DNA from: Cliona cf. orientalis
Taxonomy: Eukaryota; Porifera; Demospongiae; Clionaida; Clionaidae
Direction: 5' to 3'
NCBI GenBank assembly: GCA_963930775.1
Contig: OZ005693.1
Coordinates: 8,058,006 to 8,122,005, forward strand
Length of the DNA stretch: 64,000 nt
A program made the position numbers and the translations under genes. Positions 21,974 to 35,404 of the stretch are shown piece by piece (position 1 is the stretch's first letter; every line of letters starts with the position of its first letter). Under the pieces are notes generated by a model. The model did no database searches. It was not told the DNA's origin and saw only the letters and a program-made list of their open reading frames with translations.

Positions 21974-24293
21974 ATGAAGGCTAGGTTCCTCAAATTTTAT
22001 GCATATATTGGGATGTTGATGAGCTGCGAGTGTACACAAGGTATGATGGTCCGACTATAATTAAATTTTATAGCATGGAATGACCCGATGTGGTTATTGT
22101 ACTTCCATAAGGTGCTGTGACCGTATCTCCCTCTGGGGTAGCAACTGTGTGCAGTGGAGATCAACTGGAGTTGAACTGTTCTATAGCTAAAACTGCGGGG
22201 CGCTTTGCTATACTGGTGTGGAATGTCACTCTGATTCCTAAAAGTAAAGCTACTTTTATGAGTCTTATCCTGCCAGCAATATCATCCGATAGTCCAAGTG
22301 ATCAGACATTCCATACTGTAGTGAGCAACTCTACAAACCTCACTGTGTCAAGAATCTCCTCTCAAAATAGCTCTCCACTCGTATCAAGATTACTATTCAG
22401 TCCCGTGAGCAATCACCTAAACGGTACTGAGGTGAACTGTTTGAACTCCTTAACCTCAGAAATATCTTCTGTAGCAGTTATCAACATCTCAAACGGAAAT
22501 CAAATCCAAGGTATTATAACAGTATACGGAGTTGCAAAAAATAGGTCCAGCATGATGCATATCTGAATGCTTACTAGCAAGTATAATATTATTATGCGTT
22601 GAGTTCAAGTGCCAAGGTTTTAATTTTGTCAAATCACCAAAAAATAATTATTATGAACCTCACCCAAGTTTCCTGCTATAATAATAATATTATTATGGCT
22701 AATGGTGCACTTTTGTTGTTATCTACAATTCACTTCAGAAATTGATGGAATAAATTTAACAGAGCAGTATCAATTTGACAAAGATGGTGTTATTTTGACA
22801 TTGGAATGGGATAAAACTGACTCCACTTATTCTTACCGAGTTGATGTTGTCCCAAACCTATCACTAAATTTTTCTACCAGCTCAAGAGTTCACATAAAGG
22901 CCCTTTACAACTCTCCACACAATGTGAGTGTCATGGTGTCGTCTTGTGGGAAATATAGCATGATCATTTTTTTCAAAGAAGTGTTTTATTGTGAGTTAAA
23001 GATTTCTGATAATAGTATGCTTACTGAAGTTAACCTTTAACTTGAGCTATATAGCTAGAGCTACCTGTGGAAATCTACAAGATCAGGTTAGTGATCTTGT
23101 ACGAGTTCTTGATCTTATGGAACCAGCAATAGAAGAGAGTATTGTGACATTTGGTTGTCCACCACAACTGGTACTCAATGGACCTGATTCATCAACATGC
23201 AATAGGAATGGAGAATGGGAACCAGACCCCAGATATCTTCAGTGCTTGGGTGAATACATCATTCATTTAATATCTTTTATCATGATAGTTTTTGGCCTTG
23301 ATCATATAGCTGACTGTCGCTCTCCTTCTCCACCTCCGAGTGGATACATTCTTCCTTATCCCAGCACTCTTGAAGGAGCAACACTGACGTATGTATGCTG
23401 GAGTATCCAACAAGGAGCAGGACTGTGTGGAGAAGTCAATAAAACAGCTGTTTGCAATAGGAGAGGACAATGGGAGCCAAGCGCAGATGATATCTGTACA
23501 CAACCTGAAGGTGTTATATATATTCCTGGGACCATTAACCACAATTATAATATTATTATAGTGTATTCTACACTATACAGAGGGTGGATGCCAATCCATT
23601 TTTCAGAAGGGGATACTCCACCTTTCCCCACCTTTTGTATAGTTAGGAGTGTACATCTTGGGTATCTCAGAATACACCTAATTAGTGCATGAGTACCCAA
23701 AAGATTTCTAGAGGAGCATGCATCAACACTCACGATCATCCCTCTTAGAATCTGAAGCTTAATAAGAGCACAAGTAGCTAACATGCGATGAATGGATACT
23801 TTCTTAGCTTGTCAGCTGGTATTTCGATCCCCTACTATTAAAAATATCGTTTTACATTGGCTGGTTGGCATGAGCTCGTGAATGTACCATGATACTTTAT
23901 CGTACATTTAATTTAATGTACGATAAGGTACATTCAGGAGCTCATGCCAACCAGACAATTTAATACAAGAACTCAGAAGTGATAATTAAATTTTTATTTA
24001 TCAATTCTGAGCTCTAGATGATTGTGTTTATAATAGTCTTCTATTTCTTACTAGGAAATACACTAAGTCAAAATGCCGTAATAGCTGTTGCTTCATCATT
24101 GATGATTACTATACTCACAATTTGCTCAACTGTGTTCTTCATGTTTGGATACTTTTGTGGCCGCCATCGTAAACTGCAAGAACAGAATCTTGTAGCTAGA
24201 CCCCCTGTGTATGAGGATGTTCTACCACATCACCGTACAGAGGATCTGGAGTTAAAATCCAACGTTGCTTATGCAAAGCCTGTGATAAAATAA
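21974..24293 (+). CDS. Ig-like/FnIII-like/sushi single-pass receptor 1 (six exons)
   Basis: Exons deduced from GT..AG borders with constant phase 1: 21974-22040, 22112-22510, 22739-22990, 23055-23249, 23310-23510, 24055-24293 (TAA). The product is about 450 aa. Exon 1 gives a signal peptide (M..FLKFYAYIGMLMSC). Exon 2 is an Ig-like domain (SGDQLELNC .. GTEVNC). Exon 3 is fibronectin-III-like (ILTLEWD..YSYRVDV, YNSPHNVSV). Exons 4 and 5 are two sushi/CCP modules (TFGCPP..LNG..STC..NGEWEPD..C and DCRSP..GEVNKTAVCNRRGQWEP). Exon 6 holds a membrane span (VIAVASSLMITILTICSTVF) and a short cytoplasmic tail with PPVYEDV and NVAYAKP. All junctions keep frame. The tail tyrosines suit SH2-dependent signalling; that is inference. 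The paralogue at 25337-27256 confirms the exon borders. Domain names are from motif patterns, and the fold of exon 3 is the least certain. Confidence 0.75.
23858..23957. repeat. Foldback hairpin in intron 5 of sushi receptor 1
   Basis: The arms ttggctggttggcatgagct and agctcatgccaaccagacaa, followed inward by gaatgtacc and ggtacattc and by cgtacatttaa and ttaatgtacg, pair over roughly 45 nt each side with small bulges. It is probably a small foldback transposable element. No target duplication is obvious. Confidence 0.65.
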
Positions 24294-25336
24294 TCTTATT
24301 ATCAAATCAAAGTGGCTCTGAGTCATGGAACCAGGATTGTTAATAATTAACATCATTTGCTTTTAACGTAATAATTATAGCAAAAACTTTAGCTACATCA
24401 TAAGCCAATATCATTTGCATTATCCTTTACTGAAACTACTTTGCATACTGGACATTACAGAGTTGAATGGGTATCTCCAAACTTATTCAATTTTGGTAAG
24501 CCTCGTACCATCACGGTCTCAATTGCAAGCCCTGCATCCTCCGAAGATGCTAAGCACTCTGAGGGAGATGTACTCTATGATAATGCTTATGAAAGAGTTG
24601 TTTTATCAATCTCAGTGTGTTGAAAATGCACCCTGTCAAGTTTACTCACAATAGATTTCCCAAATGAAATAAAAAAATAAAACAGTGAAGAATGATGACA
24701 AAAAAATGGAAACATGCATGCATCAAACCATAAAACCTACACTCAATGGTACCCTCATGCATGCAAGTGAAATTTAAGCTTTAATAAGGTTAGTATTATA
24801 ATAATATGGTCAATGACATGTGAAAGTAACCTTTCTTATACAGCTGCATTGATGTGCAGCAATTGTATTCTATTCTGCATGTTATTGTACCTCAAGCTAC
24901 ACTCTATTTGCAAGAGTATTGCGGTGCTTCAGTATGTAGCTTAGTTAAACTTTTCAAGCGGCTAATAGTGTGAAATATAATAATAATATATGCAGTATCA
25001 TGTTTAGCAGAGCTCTAATGTGCACCACTACAATTAGGAATCTTCTATGATGGGATATTAATTTTAATGGTGCATAATATACAGCTTCTAGAATGCACAG
25101 CAGAGCTCTCAGACCAATTATCAGGAATGGGAATACAAGACAATTAATTTTAATCTCCTAGTCTTCTCCATTTGTTGTTACTCACTAATTTAACAAGAAT
25201 CATCAAAAGTTATTATACAACATAATATTATATTTACAGTATATATTACTATAATTTTCTGTGTACTTCATGGGCACGTGTGTATAGCATAATATGCATT
25301 AAACTCCAAATGCATGAATCAGAATATCAATCTGTC
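24294..25336. other. Region between the two sushi receptor genes
   Basis: Apart from the weak segment at 24441-24623, nothing coding is seen. AT-rich, with many ATGCATG and AATAATAT short palindromes. Confidence 0.5.
24441..24623 (+). other. Possible alternative 3' exon with tyrosine motifs
   Basis: An open segment 150 nt after the stop of sushi receptor 1 ends with SEGDVLYDNAYERVVLSISVC. The tyrosine spacing (YDNAYERV) resembles signalling tails, and the region could be an alternative or remnant cytoplasmic exon. There is no clear splice acceptor at its start and no counterpart in the second receptor, so this is weak. Confidence 0.2.
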
Positions 25337-27256
25337 ATGGAGCCTGCTCTCATGGTCAGATGGTATGCAGTGAGCACTTTAGTACTGCTTCATTGTGGAT
25401 ATATGAAAGGTACAAAATGCATCAATATCACTGCCATGTCATTTTATCTATAGCTAATAATTAGATTCATGCCATGTTCTGTTATCCAAGTATACATGCA
25501 GTCATACATGCATTGATATCACTGCCATGCAGTGTCTATAGCTAATAACGTGTTCTACATGCAGCTGCAGCAGTTATGCTATCTCCCTCTGGACATGTTC
25601 CAGTGTGCAATGGAGATCAGCTGGAGTTGGCATGTACAACAACTGGGGAGTTGCTGCAATGGAGATTCAGTGTGACTCGTGGAAATGAAACAACAGCTAC
25701 TACGTACCATCACTTCCACTGGCTCAATAATGTCAAACTTGACAGTCAACTCTACAGTGTTCAATTTCTCAAGGATATCTGCTCATAACAGTATGCCTGT
25801 GATGTCTAGATTAGTGATCAGTCCTGTGAGCAATGGTCTAGATGGAACTGTGGTGAACTGTGTGGATGTGGATGCAGCAGAAGTGTCATCAACTACTGTC
25901 ATCATTGGAGACAGAAATTCATCACTTGGTAGGGAGCTAGCACACCTGTTCATGACATTATCAAATCACACCATTGTATTATCTGAATTATTATGCCCTC
26001 ACTTAGGTTAAAGCTAAATCGTTATTGACCTAGTTACTGTTAGCTTAATTTCCTGGATAGATACGACTATATTGATCTTGCCTTACATTAATCAGTCATT
26101 ATTTTACACGCAAAGAAAAGTAATACATTATCATAGTGTATTAAAGATGAGATCAATATCGTCATCCAATTAGCTACACATGGCAATAATTATTAATTTT
26201 TATGTTTCAGAGGTCAAGGTGCGAGAACAATTTATCACAGTTGATGAAGATGATGTCACAGTGATCCTAGAGTGGGATGGAGTAAACCCTCAGTACTCAG
26301 TGAATATCATTGTCATACCAAAAGTACGAGTGAACATTTCTAGAAGTTCAGCTCAACTCAAAGTGACCTACAATGTGCCGTATGATGTCAGTGTAATGAC
26401 ATCTCATCCTTGTGGACAAAACAGTGTGATCATCTTTTCTAAAGCATATTACTATCCACGTACAAATGCTTGTGAGTGCAATGTATACTTTTTAGTTTAC
26501 CAAAATTACTCATAGCTTAAACTCTAGCTAGCCGTGCCTGTGGAAACCCAGAAACTGAAATTGCTGGCTCAATAGTAGTCTCTGGCTACACTGACCCAGC
26601 AATGGAGGGAACTACTGTGACCTTTGATTGTCCTCCTGGATTAGTGGTGGATGGAATCAACTCATCAACATGTATGGAGAATGGGGAATGGGAACCAGCT
26701 CTTTTTGGAATAAGATGTTTAAGTATGTGCATGATTCTATAATTATTATGTTTATCTATCAACCTAATGATAATAATTATAATATTTGTATACCTACCTA
26801 CATTGTTACTAGGGAGATAGCTGCATAATAATTACAGTGATGGTATGAAGAATAATGTCGTTCACAGGCCACTCCCACAGCCTGGGAACGAGCCTAGCTT
26901 AATCACTTGTAGCTCTATAACTTGCTATTCTCACATTATCTAGTGAAGAGGCCACTATGAGTGATTTTTACAATAATAATAGTGTGACATTCACGGGACC
27001 TAGAGGCTCATTCAGTGGACTGACCAATGACCGAAAGATTGCTATAGCATCCTCAGTGACTGCATTTGCTGTGGGTTCAATTTTAATCTTCATCATTGGC
27101 TGCATGTGCGGGCGCTTTTGTCGAAAAGATACTAAAGTCACTGCTGGAACTGCTGGTCAGTGTGAGAAGACCGAGGGTGCTCCTTACTAGGATGATGTGG
27201 TGCTAAAGCAAAACTTAGAACTGGAAGAAAATGTAGCTTATGCTTCAGTACAATGA
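25337..27256 (+). pseudogene. Ig-like/FnIII-like/sushi receptor 2, decaying
   Basis: Paralogue of the receptor at 21974-24293. Exons by homology: 25337-25409 (signal peptide, M..WYAVSTLVLLHCGYMK), 25565-25928 (Ig-like), 26211-26471 (FnIII-like), 26528-26722 (one sushi module with CGNPE, TFDCPPG, STCMENGEWEP), 26949-27256 (membrane span plus tail). Phases match the sister gene. Two lesions are visible. The Ig-like exon has a one-base frame change near 25705-25715: the front half reads PSGHVPVCNGDQLELACT and the back half, in the next frame, SNLTVNSTVFNFSRISAHNS. In the tail, TAC is followed by TAG at 27188-27190 where the sister has TAT GAG, and the frame after it would read DDVVL..ENVAYASVQ before TGA 27254-27256. 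The second sushi exon is missing. It may be a pseudogene, or the lesions could be allele- or sequence-specific. Confidence 0.65.
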
Positions 27257-28000
27257 CGATCATGTGTGCATGGATCGGATATACCTAACCCAATTGGAAC
27301 ATAATATTATTATTATTGAATTTTTGTTGCAGTAGTAGTGTACATAATAATGCTCCTACGCATGCATATATTTTCTTCTAAGTTAGTGTATTGATATTCA
27401 AGATGTTATACCGGTACCTTCGAATTCCTGCATATTGACCTATTATACACACAGTGAATAACTGTAGTACACAAGCGATGGTAACTGCTAGCCTATGTTT
27501 TAAGGATGACATTGAAGGATGTATAGGTACCTCTAGATCTGCTATGCCATCTATCTGACTCATAAGATGCTTTCAAATCCCAGCTTGATTTTTTTTCCTC
27601 ATTTTCCATTGACATCTCTTTAGTCTCTTACTTGGTGTGTTGTTAAATGCAGTCTTCAATAATTATTATGATGAAGTTATCCACGACAGTAATTAAAGTT
27701 ACGGTAAAGGGTCGATAGTACAATGTCATGTACTATTATGCATGATAAATGTTTAAGGGGTGGGGCTGGCGTTGCACACGTGTGTGCGCATGCATTTCGT
27801 AACATTACGTTTGCGCGCAATCGTCATAATCGATAATCACGCGCAATCATTAATCATGTGTATGCAGATTACGTAACAATGGAGTGGTCCAGGCTTGCAT
27901 GACGTAGGCAAATTGTGCAGCAGTGGCCATATAAAATCACACAAAATAGTCTACTACGCTCTGAGCAAAGCAAACCTACAGCTAGCGAGTGAGAATCAAT
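27257..28000. other. Upstream region of SOUL copy 2
   Basis: Mostly unremarkable. Between 27775 and 27860 a GC-richer patch contains CGCGCAATC twice (CGCGCAATCGTCATAATCGA and CACGCGCAATCATTAATC), about 90-160 nt before the TATA-like box, and could be a regulatory block. Confidence 0.35.
27930..27936 (+). promoter_or_regulatory. TATA box of SOUL copy 2
   Basis: TATAAAA sits 65 nt before the ATG at 28001, leaving a leader of roughly 35-40 nt. SOUL copy 3 has a similar TATAAAG at a similar distance, which supports both. Confidence 0.55.
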
Positions 28001-28615
28001 ATGAAGATTGCAGTGATTCTTTCCCTCCTATTCTCCCTCTCCCAGGCAGCCTCCATTGCACAGGATGAGCCTGTGTTTTGCCATGACTTGGATTGCCCAA
28101 AATACACCCTAGTGGCCAAGAAGACTGGATACGAAATCCGTAACTATGCACCCTCAAAGTGGGTTGGTGGTACTTTCTCTGGCTCATCCTATACGAAGGC
28201 AGCAAATGAAGGATTTGATCTACTTTTTAAGTACATATCTGGTGCAAATTCGGCTAACGAGAAGATTCCAATGGCTAGCCCCGTTGCAACAAAGATTGTT
28301 CCTGGTCCAGGTTCTACTGGTGAGAAAAATTTCACAGTTTTATTCTTCACTCCCTTTGCATACCAAGCCAATACGCCAACCCCAACTGATCCTCAACTTG
28401 GATTGGTGTCACTGCCAGCCATAACTGCATATGTGGGCTCGTTTGGTGGCTTTGAAAGTGATGCAGAATTGCAGGAGCGAACAACGGAACTTGTTAATCA
28501 CTTAAACAAAGACAGAGTGGCCTATGTGAAGGACTTTTACTTCACTGCTGGCTACGACCCTCCATTCAGGGTCATCGGTCGCCACAACGAAGTGTGGCTT
28601 TTGGCAGCAAACTGA
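28001..28615 (+). CDS. SOUL-family heme-binding protein with signal peptide, copy 2
   Basis: 204 residues in one exon, ATG 28001, TGA 28613-28615. The frame extends upstream but only to a non-ATG codon. Residues 1-20 are a signal peptide (MKIAVILSLLFSLSQAASIA), followed by FCHDLDCPKYTLV and a complete SOUL/HEBP domain: YEIRNYAPSKWVGGTFSG, KIPMASPVATKI, FTVLFFTPFAYQA, VAYVKDFYFTAGYDPPF and the closing GRHNEVWLL. Vertebrate SOUL proteins (HEBP1/HEBP2) bind heme or tetrapyrroles in the cytoplasm. This one is predicted to be secreted or to enter the secretory pathway. It is the intact close relative of the truncated copy at 20536 and shares its 3' flank. Heme binding is inferred from family membership. 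Confidence 0.9.
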   Translation: MKIAVILSLLFSLSQAASIAQDEPVFCHDLDCPKYTLVAKKTGYEIRNYAPSKWVGGTFSGSSYTKAANEGFDLLFKYISGANSANEKIPMASPVATKIVPGPGSTGEKNFTVLFFTPFAYQANTPTPTDPQLGLVSLPAITAYVGSFGGFESDAELQERTTELVNHLNKDRVAYVKDFYFTAGYDPPFRVIGRHNEVWLLAAN

Positions 28616-30193
28616 ATAGCTAGCTCTTTAATTTTTGAGTTATGATCTACTTAATCTTACTGCATTGCAATTAAATTTTGTGATTTTTGTGATTATTGCA
28701 TCTCGATCTAGCCCATACTTGGGCTCCTCAATATGAAATCCCATCCTGCTGAATCCACGAGTTTATAAATTACCATGATATAATCTAGATCTGTTATAAT
28801 AATATTATTATACTTGGAACTGCATAAATCCCATGCTGGCATCTGCTAACTATTAATATATGCCATAATTATAATAATATTATGATAAATTTAGATTGGC
28901 GTGCCTGGATATAACTCTCAGACTAAAGAGTAATCCACTGAAAACTTATGTTGATGCATGTTCTATACAGTAGCTATCCCCTCTACCTATATATCAGTGG
29001 GCACATAGTGTCATCCAGCAGCAGTCTGATCCAGATAGTGGCACTGTTTAAGATAATTGAGTAGCTAGCATAATATTATGCTATATCACACCCCGAAACT
29101 CTTAGCTACACTTCTATTGAATCATGCAGAATCAGCGTTCTTGTACATTTGTTCTATAGTTGGAATGATAATATGCGGTCCTCTGCTGACATACAATTAT
29201 TATTGATAATGTACTAATTATTATTTAGCATACAAGTAAGGTTTGTGTGAGGATTATGTGCAAAGGAATAGCTGGACGTCAGATGAGAGACAGCCACTTA
29301 GTACAAGTGGATTAAGAATGGTATGAAAAGGCTGAATGCTCAATGTATCACATAATAGAAGCATATTGAACCCACCAGTTCACAGTGGCTTGGACTCACC
29401 CCCTTGTGAGCTGTATATAGGGCAGTCTATGCATGTAGTCCCCCTTGAAAAGTAATCATGCAGTGAAATAATTTCTGAACTGTACATGCACATGCAATTA
29501 TTATTAGTATGACCATAATAAACACCAAATCTTTGCCTTTTGAAACTGATGTAGCACACACATACACACCATTCAGCTCAATTCTAGCATAGCTGAGTGT
29601 AAAGGTCAGCCCATGTTGCATGCATTATCAGCTATGCTATTATGCACAGTACATGTAACTTTCAGTGGGTAACCCAGTTACTGCATGGGAACTGCATTAT
29701 TTAAAAGCACTAATTTACCCATGTGATAGCATCTTATATTGTGAGACCTTGCTGACAAGTAACAGCCACAAATTACATGTAAGTCCAGTCCAAACATGAT
29801 TATGGTCGCAAAATATCATGTACATCAGTATAATAATAATAATATTATACATCAACATGCAAGCAGTTAGTTTTGCAAGGATGCATAATCTGTTCAAGTG
29901 TTGGACTACTACATTCCATGTCATAAGAGTATTATGACACCCACTATGTCATACAGTTTACCCTAATTATGCCTTCTTACATCATTCCTGAACCCCAGAA
30001 GTGTGATAATCAGATTCATATCTCCATCACCTGGCACTATGAATATCTTCACTGTGGTTATTGATCAAATTTGCTGTGCAGTATTACATAAACCTAATAC
30101 CTCTAGCTTGTGCCGTTCCTAATATAAAGAGTTTACTGTCCCCTTCAAGCAGCTATCAATCAGTGATCACCTATACTAGAATCTGGAGTGAAA
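28616..30193. other. Region between SOUL copies 2 and 3
   Basis: No gene supported. AAT/ATT palindromes (28797-28811, 28870-28885, 29829-29848) and a TATA-like box for SOUL copy 3 near its end. Confidence 0.5.
30123..30129 (+). promoter_or_regulatory. TATA-like box of SOUL copy 3
   Basis: TATAAAG about 65-70 nt before the ATG at 30194, equivalent in position to the box of SOUL copy 2. Confidence 0.5.
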
Positions 30194-30805
30194 ATGAAGA
30201 TATTTGCAGTTCTTTCTCTGATGGTGACAGTCTCCTTGGCTCTTCCTGCTTTAAAAGATGTACCTTCCTTTTGCGATGGCCTGGACTGCCCCAGATACAC
30301 TCTGATTGCTGTAAAGAAGGGATATGAGATTCGCAAGTATGAAGCTACCAAATGGGTTGGTACGACTGTTCCTTCAATGAGCTTTACGACTGCACTTCAC
30401 ATAGCGTATGGAAAGATTGCTGCTTACATATCTGGAGCAAATTCTGCAAGTGAGAAGATCCCAATGGCAACCCCTATTGCCACAAAGATCGTTCCCGGAC
30501 AAGGTCCTGCTTGTGACTCTAACTTTACTGTCTTACTCTTCATCCCCTTTGCCTTCCAAAGCAAAGCTCCAGCTCCAACGGACCCTCAAGTTGCGCTGGT
30601 TGATCTTCCAGCCGTCACTGCCTATGTCACTTCGTTTGGTGGATGGGAAGCTGATAATGAATTGCAAGAGGAGGCCTCTGACCTCGCCAACATGCTTATC
30701 GATGATAACGTTGACTATATGAAAGATTTCTACCTTACAGCGAGCTATGACCTTCCTACTAAGGATACTGGACGTCATAATGAAGTGTGGTTTCTAGCTG
30801 CTTAG
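30194..30805 (+). CDS. SOUL-family heme-binding protein with signal peptide, copy 3
   Basis: 203 residues in one exon (ATG 30194, TAG 30803-30805). Signal peptide MKIFAVLSLMVTVSLALPAL, then FCDGLDCPRYTLIAVKKGYE, KIPMATPIATKIV, FTVLLFIPFAFQ, VDYMKDFYLTASYD and GRHNEVWFLAA. It is clearly homologous to copy 2 but much more diverged than copies 1 and 2 are from each other, so it is the oldest duplicate. Cys pairs CDGLDC/CHDLDC near the N-terminus are shared and could form a disulfide in the secretory pathway. Ligand binding is inferred from the family. Confidence 0.9.
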   Translation: MKIFAVLSLMVTVSLALPALKDVPSFCDGLDCPRYTLIAVKKGYEIRKYEATKWVGTTVPSMSFTTALHIAYGKIAAYISGANSASEKIPMATPIATKIVPGQGPACDSNFTVLLFIPFAFQSKAPAPTDPQVALVDLPAVTAYVTSFGGWEADNELQEEASDLANMLIDDNVDYMKDFYLTASYDLPTKDTGRHNEVWFLAA

Positions 30806-31911
30806 CCATTGTTGATTGTCTCAAGATAATCTAGCTTGTTTTAGGTATTAATTTTTAGCAATGTAGACTATATTTTTGTGATAAAAAATTAAATTTGCTG
30901 GTCATATGACTGACAATGACCGGTCCTTTGATTACATTATCACGGCCGGGAATTTAATAAGTCTTAATTAGAGTAGCTGATTAGTCTGGGGTACAAACCC
31001 CATAAGACCTGTTAAACATCCATTAGATTATAAGAAGTCTGTGTAAGACTTTAATTAGTTGCTAACTTTACAGGTCTATTATTATTAGCCACGCCCCCAA
31101 AACGCTGACCACGCCCCTCATTAACGCGTTCTCGAAGACAGCTTGATGACAAAGAAGGCTGTTTTAGGCCTAGTAGCAACGAGAAATTGCCATTTAGAGC
31201 GAGTCCAGTAAGTTTATTGTTGGTCTTAGCTACCAGTTATTGCTTATCTGTAATAATAGTTGTCACACAGCTACTAAGTTGGCTGTTGTGCCAGACCTTA
31301 GGGGTGCTCCAGCCCCCTGAGCCCCCCGCTGGACACGCCCCTGTACATACCCTACACCTGAACAGGGTACTGGTATATTACATACCCTGCACCTAAACAG
31401 GGTTCTGATACTAGAGTCACTACATAAACTGAAAGCCTCTGTGACATACTTCAACTGAATTATGCACTTGAGAGCCACTGCCTGTTTACACTGTCACTGC
31501 ATTGACAACCGGTAACTGACCAGCAAAGCACAGCTAGAGTGGCAATCAGTCATGTAGTTGAGGTAGGTGCCATGTAAACACAGACTGGCAAGTTGCAACA
31601 GCTGCACACTACTACTCCACTGGGCAGGACTTAACATGACCACTCTTCCTTATGCCACGTATAATTATATTATCTAGGAATGCGTACTTGCTCTATAACG
31701 ACCCTTACCATTTAGCAAAAGAGGGTTGCGACGGACGGACAGACAAAAATCGCCAAACGATTGCAGTAGCTAACCCTCCGCCTACGCTTTGCGGCGAGGG
31801 TTAATAATGTTCGGTAGTTAGATTGCTAATCTCCATTTCTGATATATACCAAGGATACATAGCTCAGTGCCATCATGATGTGTCAATATTATTATTATAA
31901 CGTTTACATTT
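30806..31911. other. Intergenic region before the kinase array, with repeat fragments
   Basis: No gene supported. At 31088-31190 lies a sequence (accacgcccctcattaac, aaagaaggctgttttaggc) that recurs near 55955-56040, so it is a dispersed repeat. A two-unit tandem repeat (31346-31412) and a small hairpin at 31771-31803 (taaccctccgc / gcggcgagggtta) follow. Confidence 0.5.
31346..31412 (+). repeat. Two-unit tandem repeat of about 35 bp
   Basis: Unit 1 begins CATACCCTACACCTGAACAG and unit 2 CATACCCTGCACCTAAACAG, joined head to tail. Confidence 0.7.
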
Positions 31912-32044
31912 CTGACGACCACTACCGATCTTCAGCTTTTCTGTTTCGCTTCCGTTACAATTTACCGTATTTTATACACAAATTGTTTGGATCCTACTTG
32001 TAACCGGCAAATAATAATTGTGATCTGAAAATCCTTCATAGAAG
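31912..32044 (+). other. Putative 5' non-coding leader exon of kinase A
   Basis: A block starting CTGACGACCACTACCGAT and ending TTCATAGAAG|GTAAGC, a consensus splice donor, is conserved upstream of kinases C (46217-46462) and E (60107-60359). In each case an acceptor (..tag) follows just before the initiator exon. The arrangement is best explained as a non-coding first exon whose start is not visible. Confidence 0.5.
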
Positions 32045-32341
32045 GTAAGCTCTCAGTAAGTATTAGCTAAACCCCCATAGGCGATTTGCCCAGGCTTAAT
32101 TAATTGTGTTTGCAGAAATCTCCCACAGTTTTATATAATTTGCTTATTACAGTTAACGCATCGTAAGTATTATTGTACACACTGTCAGCTAGTTATGCCT
32201 CAGTCCTAGATCATGCTATATAGCAACAAAATTATTAATGGTGGTATATAAACGATAACACTTCTGATTCAATGATCCATGTAGCTATTTGTAAATGCAA
32301 TGATGCCACGTTTTTTTTTCCAACGTAGAGAATTTGTCGCA

Positions 32342-34804
<2,463 letters not shown>

Positions 34805-35404
34805 TTCAATGAACAATATAGTTATAAGATACATACAATAATTCCTAGACCACTGATTCAGAATAGACTCATGCAATAACAAATCTAGCTAATTGTGACT
34901 ATAAGCCATGCACAGCGTGTATAATCGTATATAGTACGTAATTGTTCGTGTTTGTAATATTAAACAGTGAGAGTGAGTCCATGTAACATAGATCGAGAGT
35001 AGAGTTTTTTTACAATAACCGCTGACAAATTTAGTTGCTAAGACTATGTGCAATGTCATGATCAGATTAGTTTTAATGATAATCTGAAGGTTAGCTTATC
35101 ATAATAATACTATTATCAAGACTAGCATATAGTATAATAATATTATTATATCCTGGTATTAACTATAATAATTATTATAGCTAGTAGCTACCTTGGCCAA
35201 GTATCTACATGTCTCAGTTTCAGTTATTTTTACTAGGTCCTAATACTAGTATGGGACTCAAGTTTGACGAATGTACGTACACGCTTTATCTATAATAATT
35301 CTTGCATGCATATAGGCAATGGACACACAGATAGCAAAAATAATGCTAATATAATATGTATGCCCTAAGTAATTACGAAATACAAGTTAGTGTAAATCTA
35401 ATAA
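34805..35404. other. 3' flank of kinase A
   Basis: No gene. AT-rich, with AATAAT/ATTATT palindromes at 35100-35180. The adjacent retrotransposon ends near 35400. Confidence 0.5.

Noticed and set aside
28001-28615. Reading the region as bacterial or symbiont DNA because of long intronless frames and Pmp-like repeats
   Set aside because: Introns with GT..AG borders in adjacent genes, metazoan domains and TATA-type promoters show animal nuclear DNA. The Pmp-like repeats are a convergent or shared beta-helix pattern.
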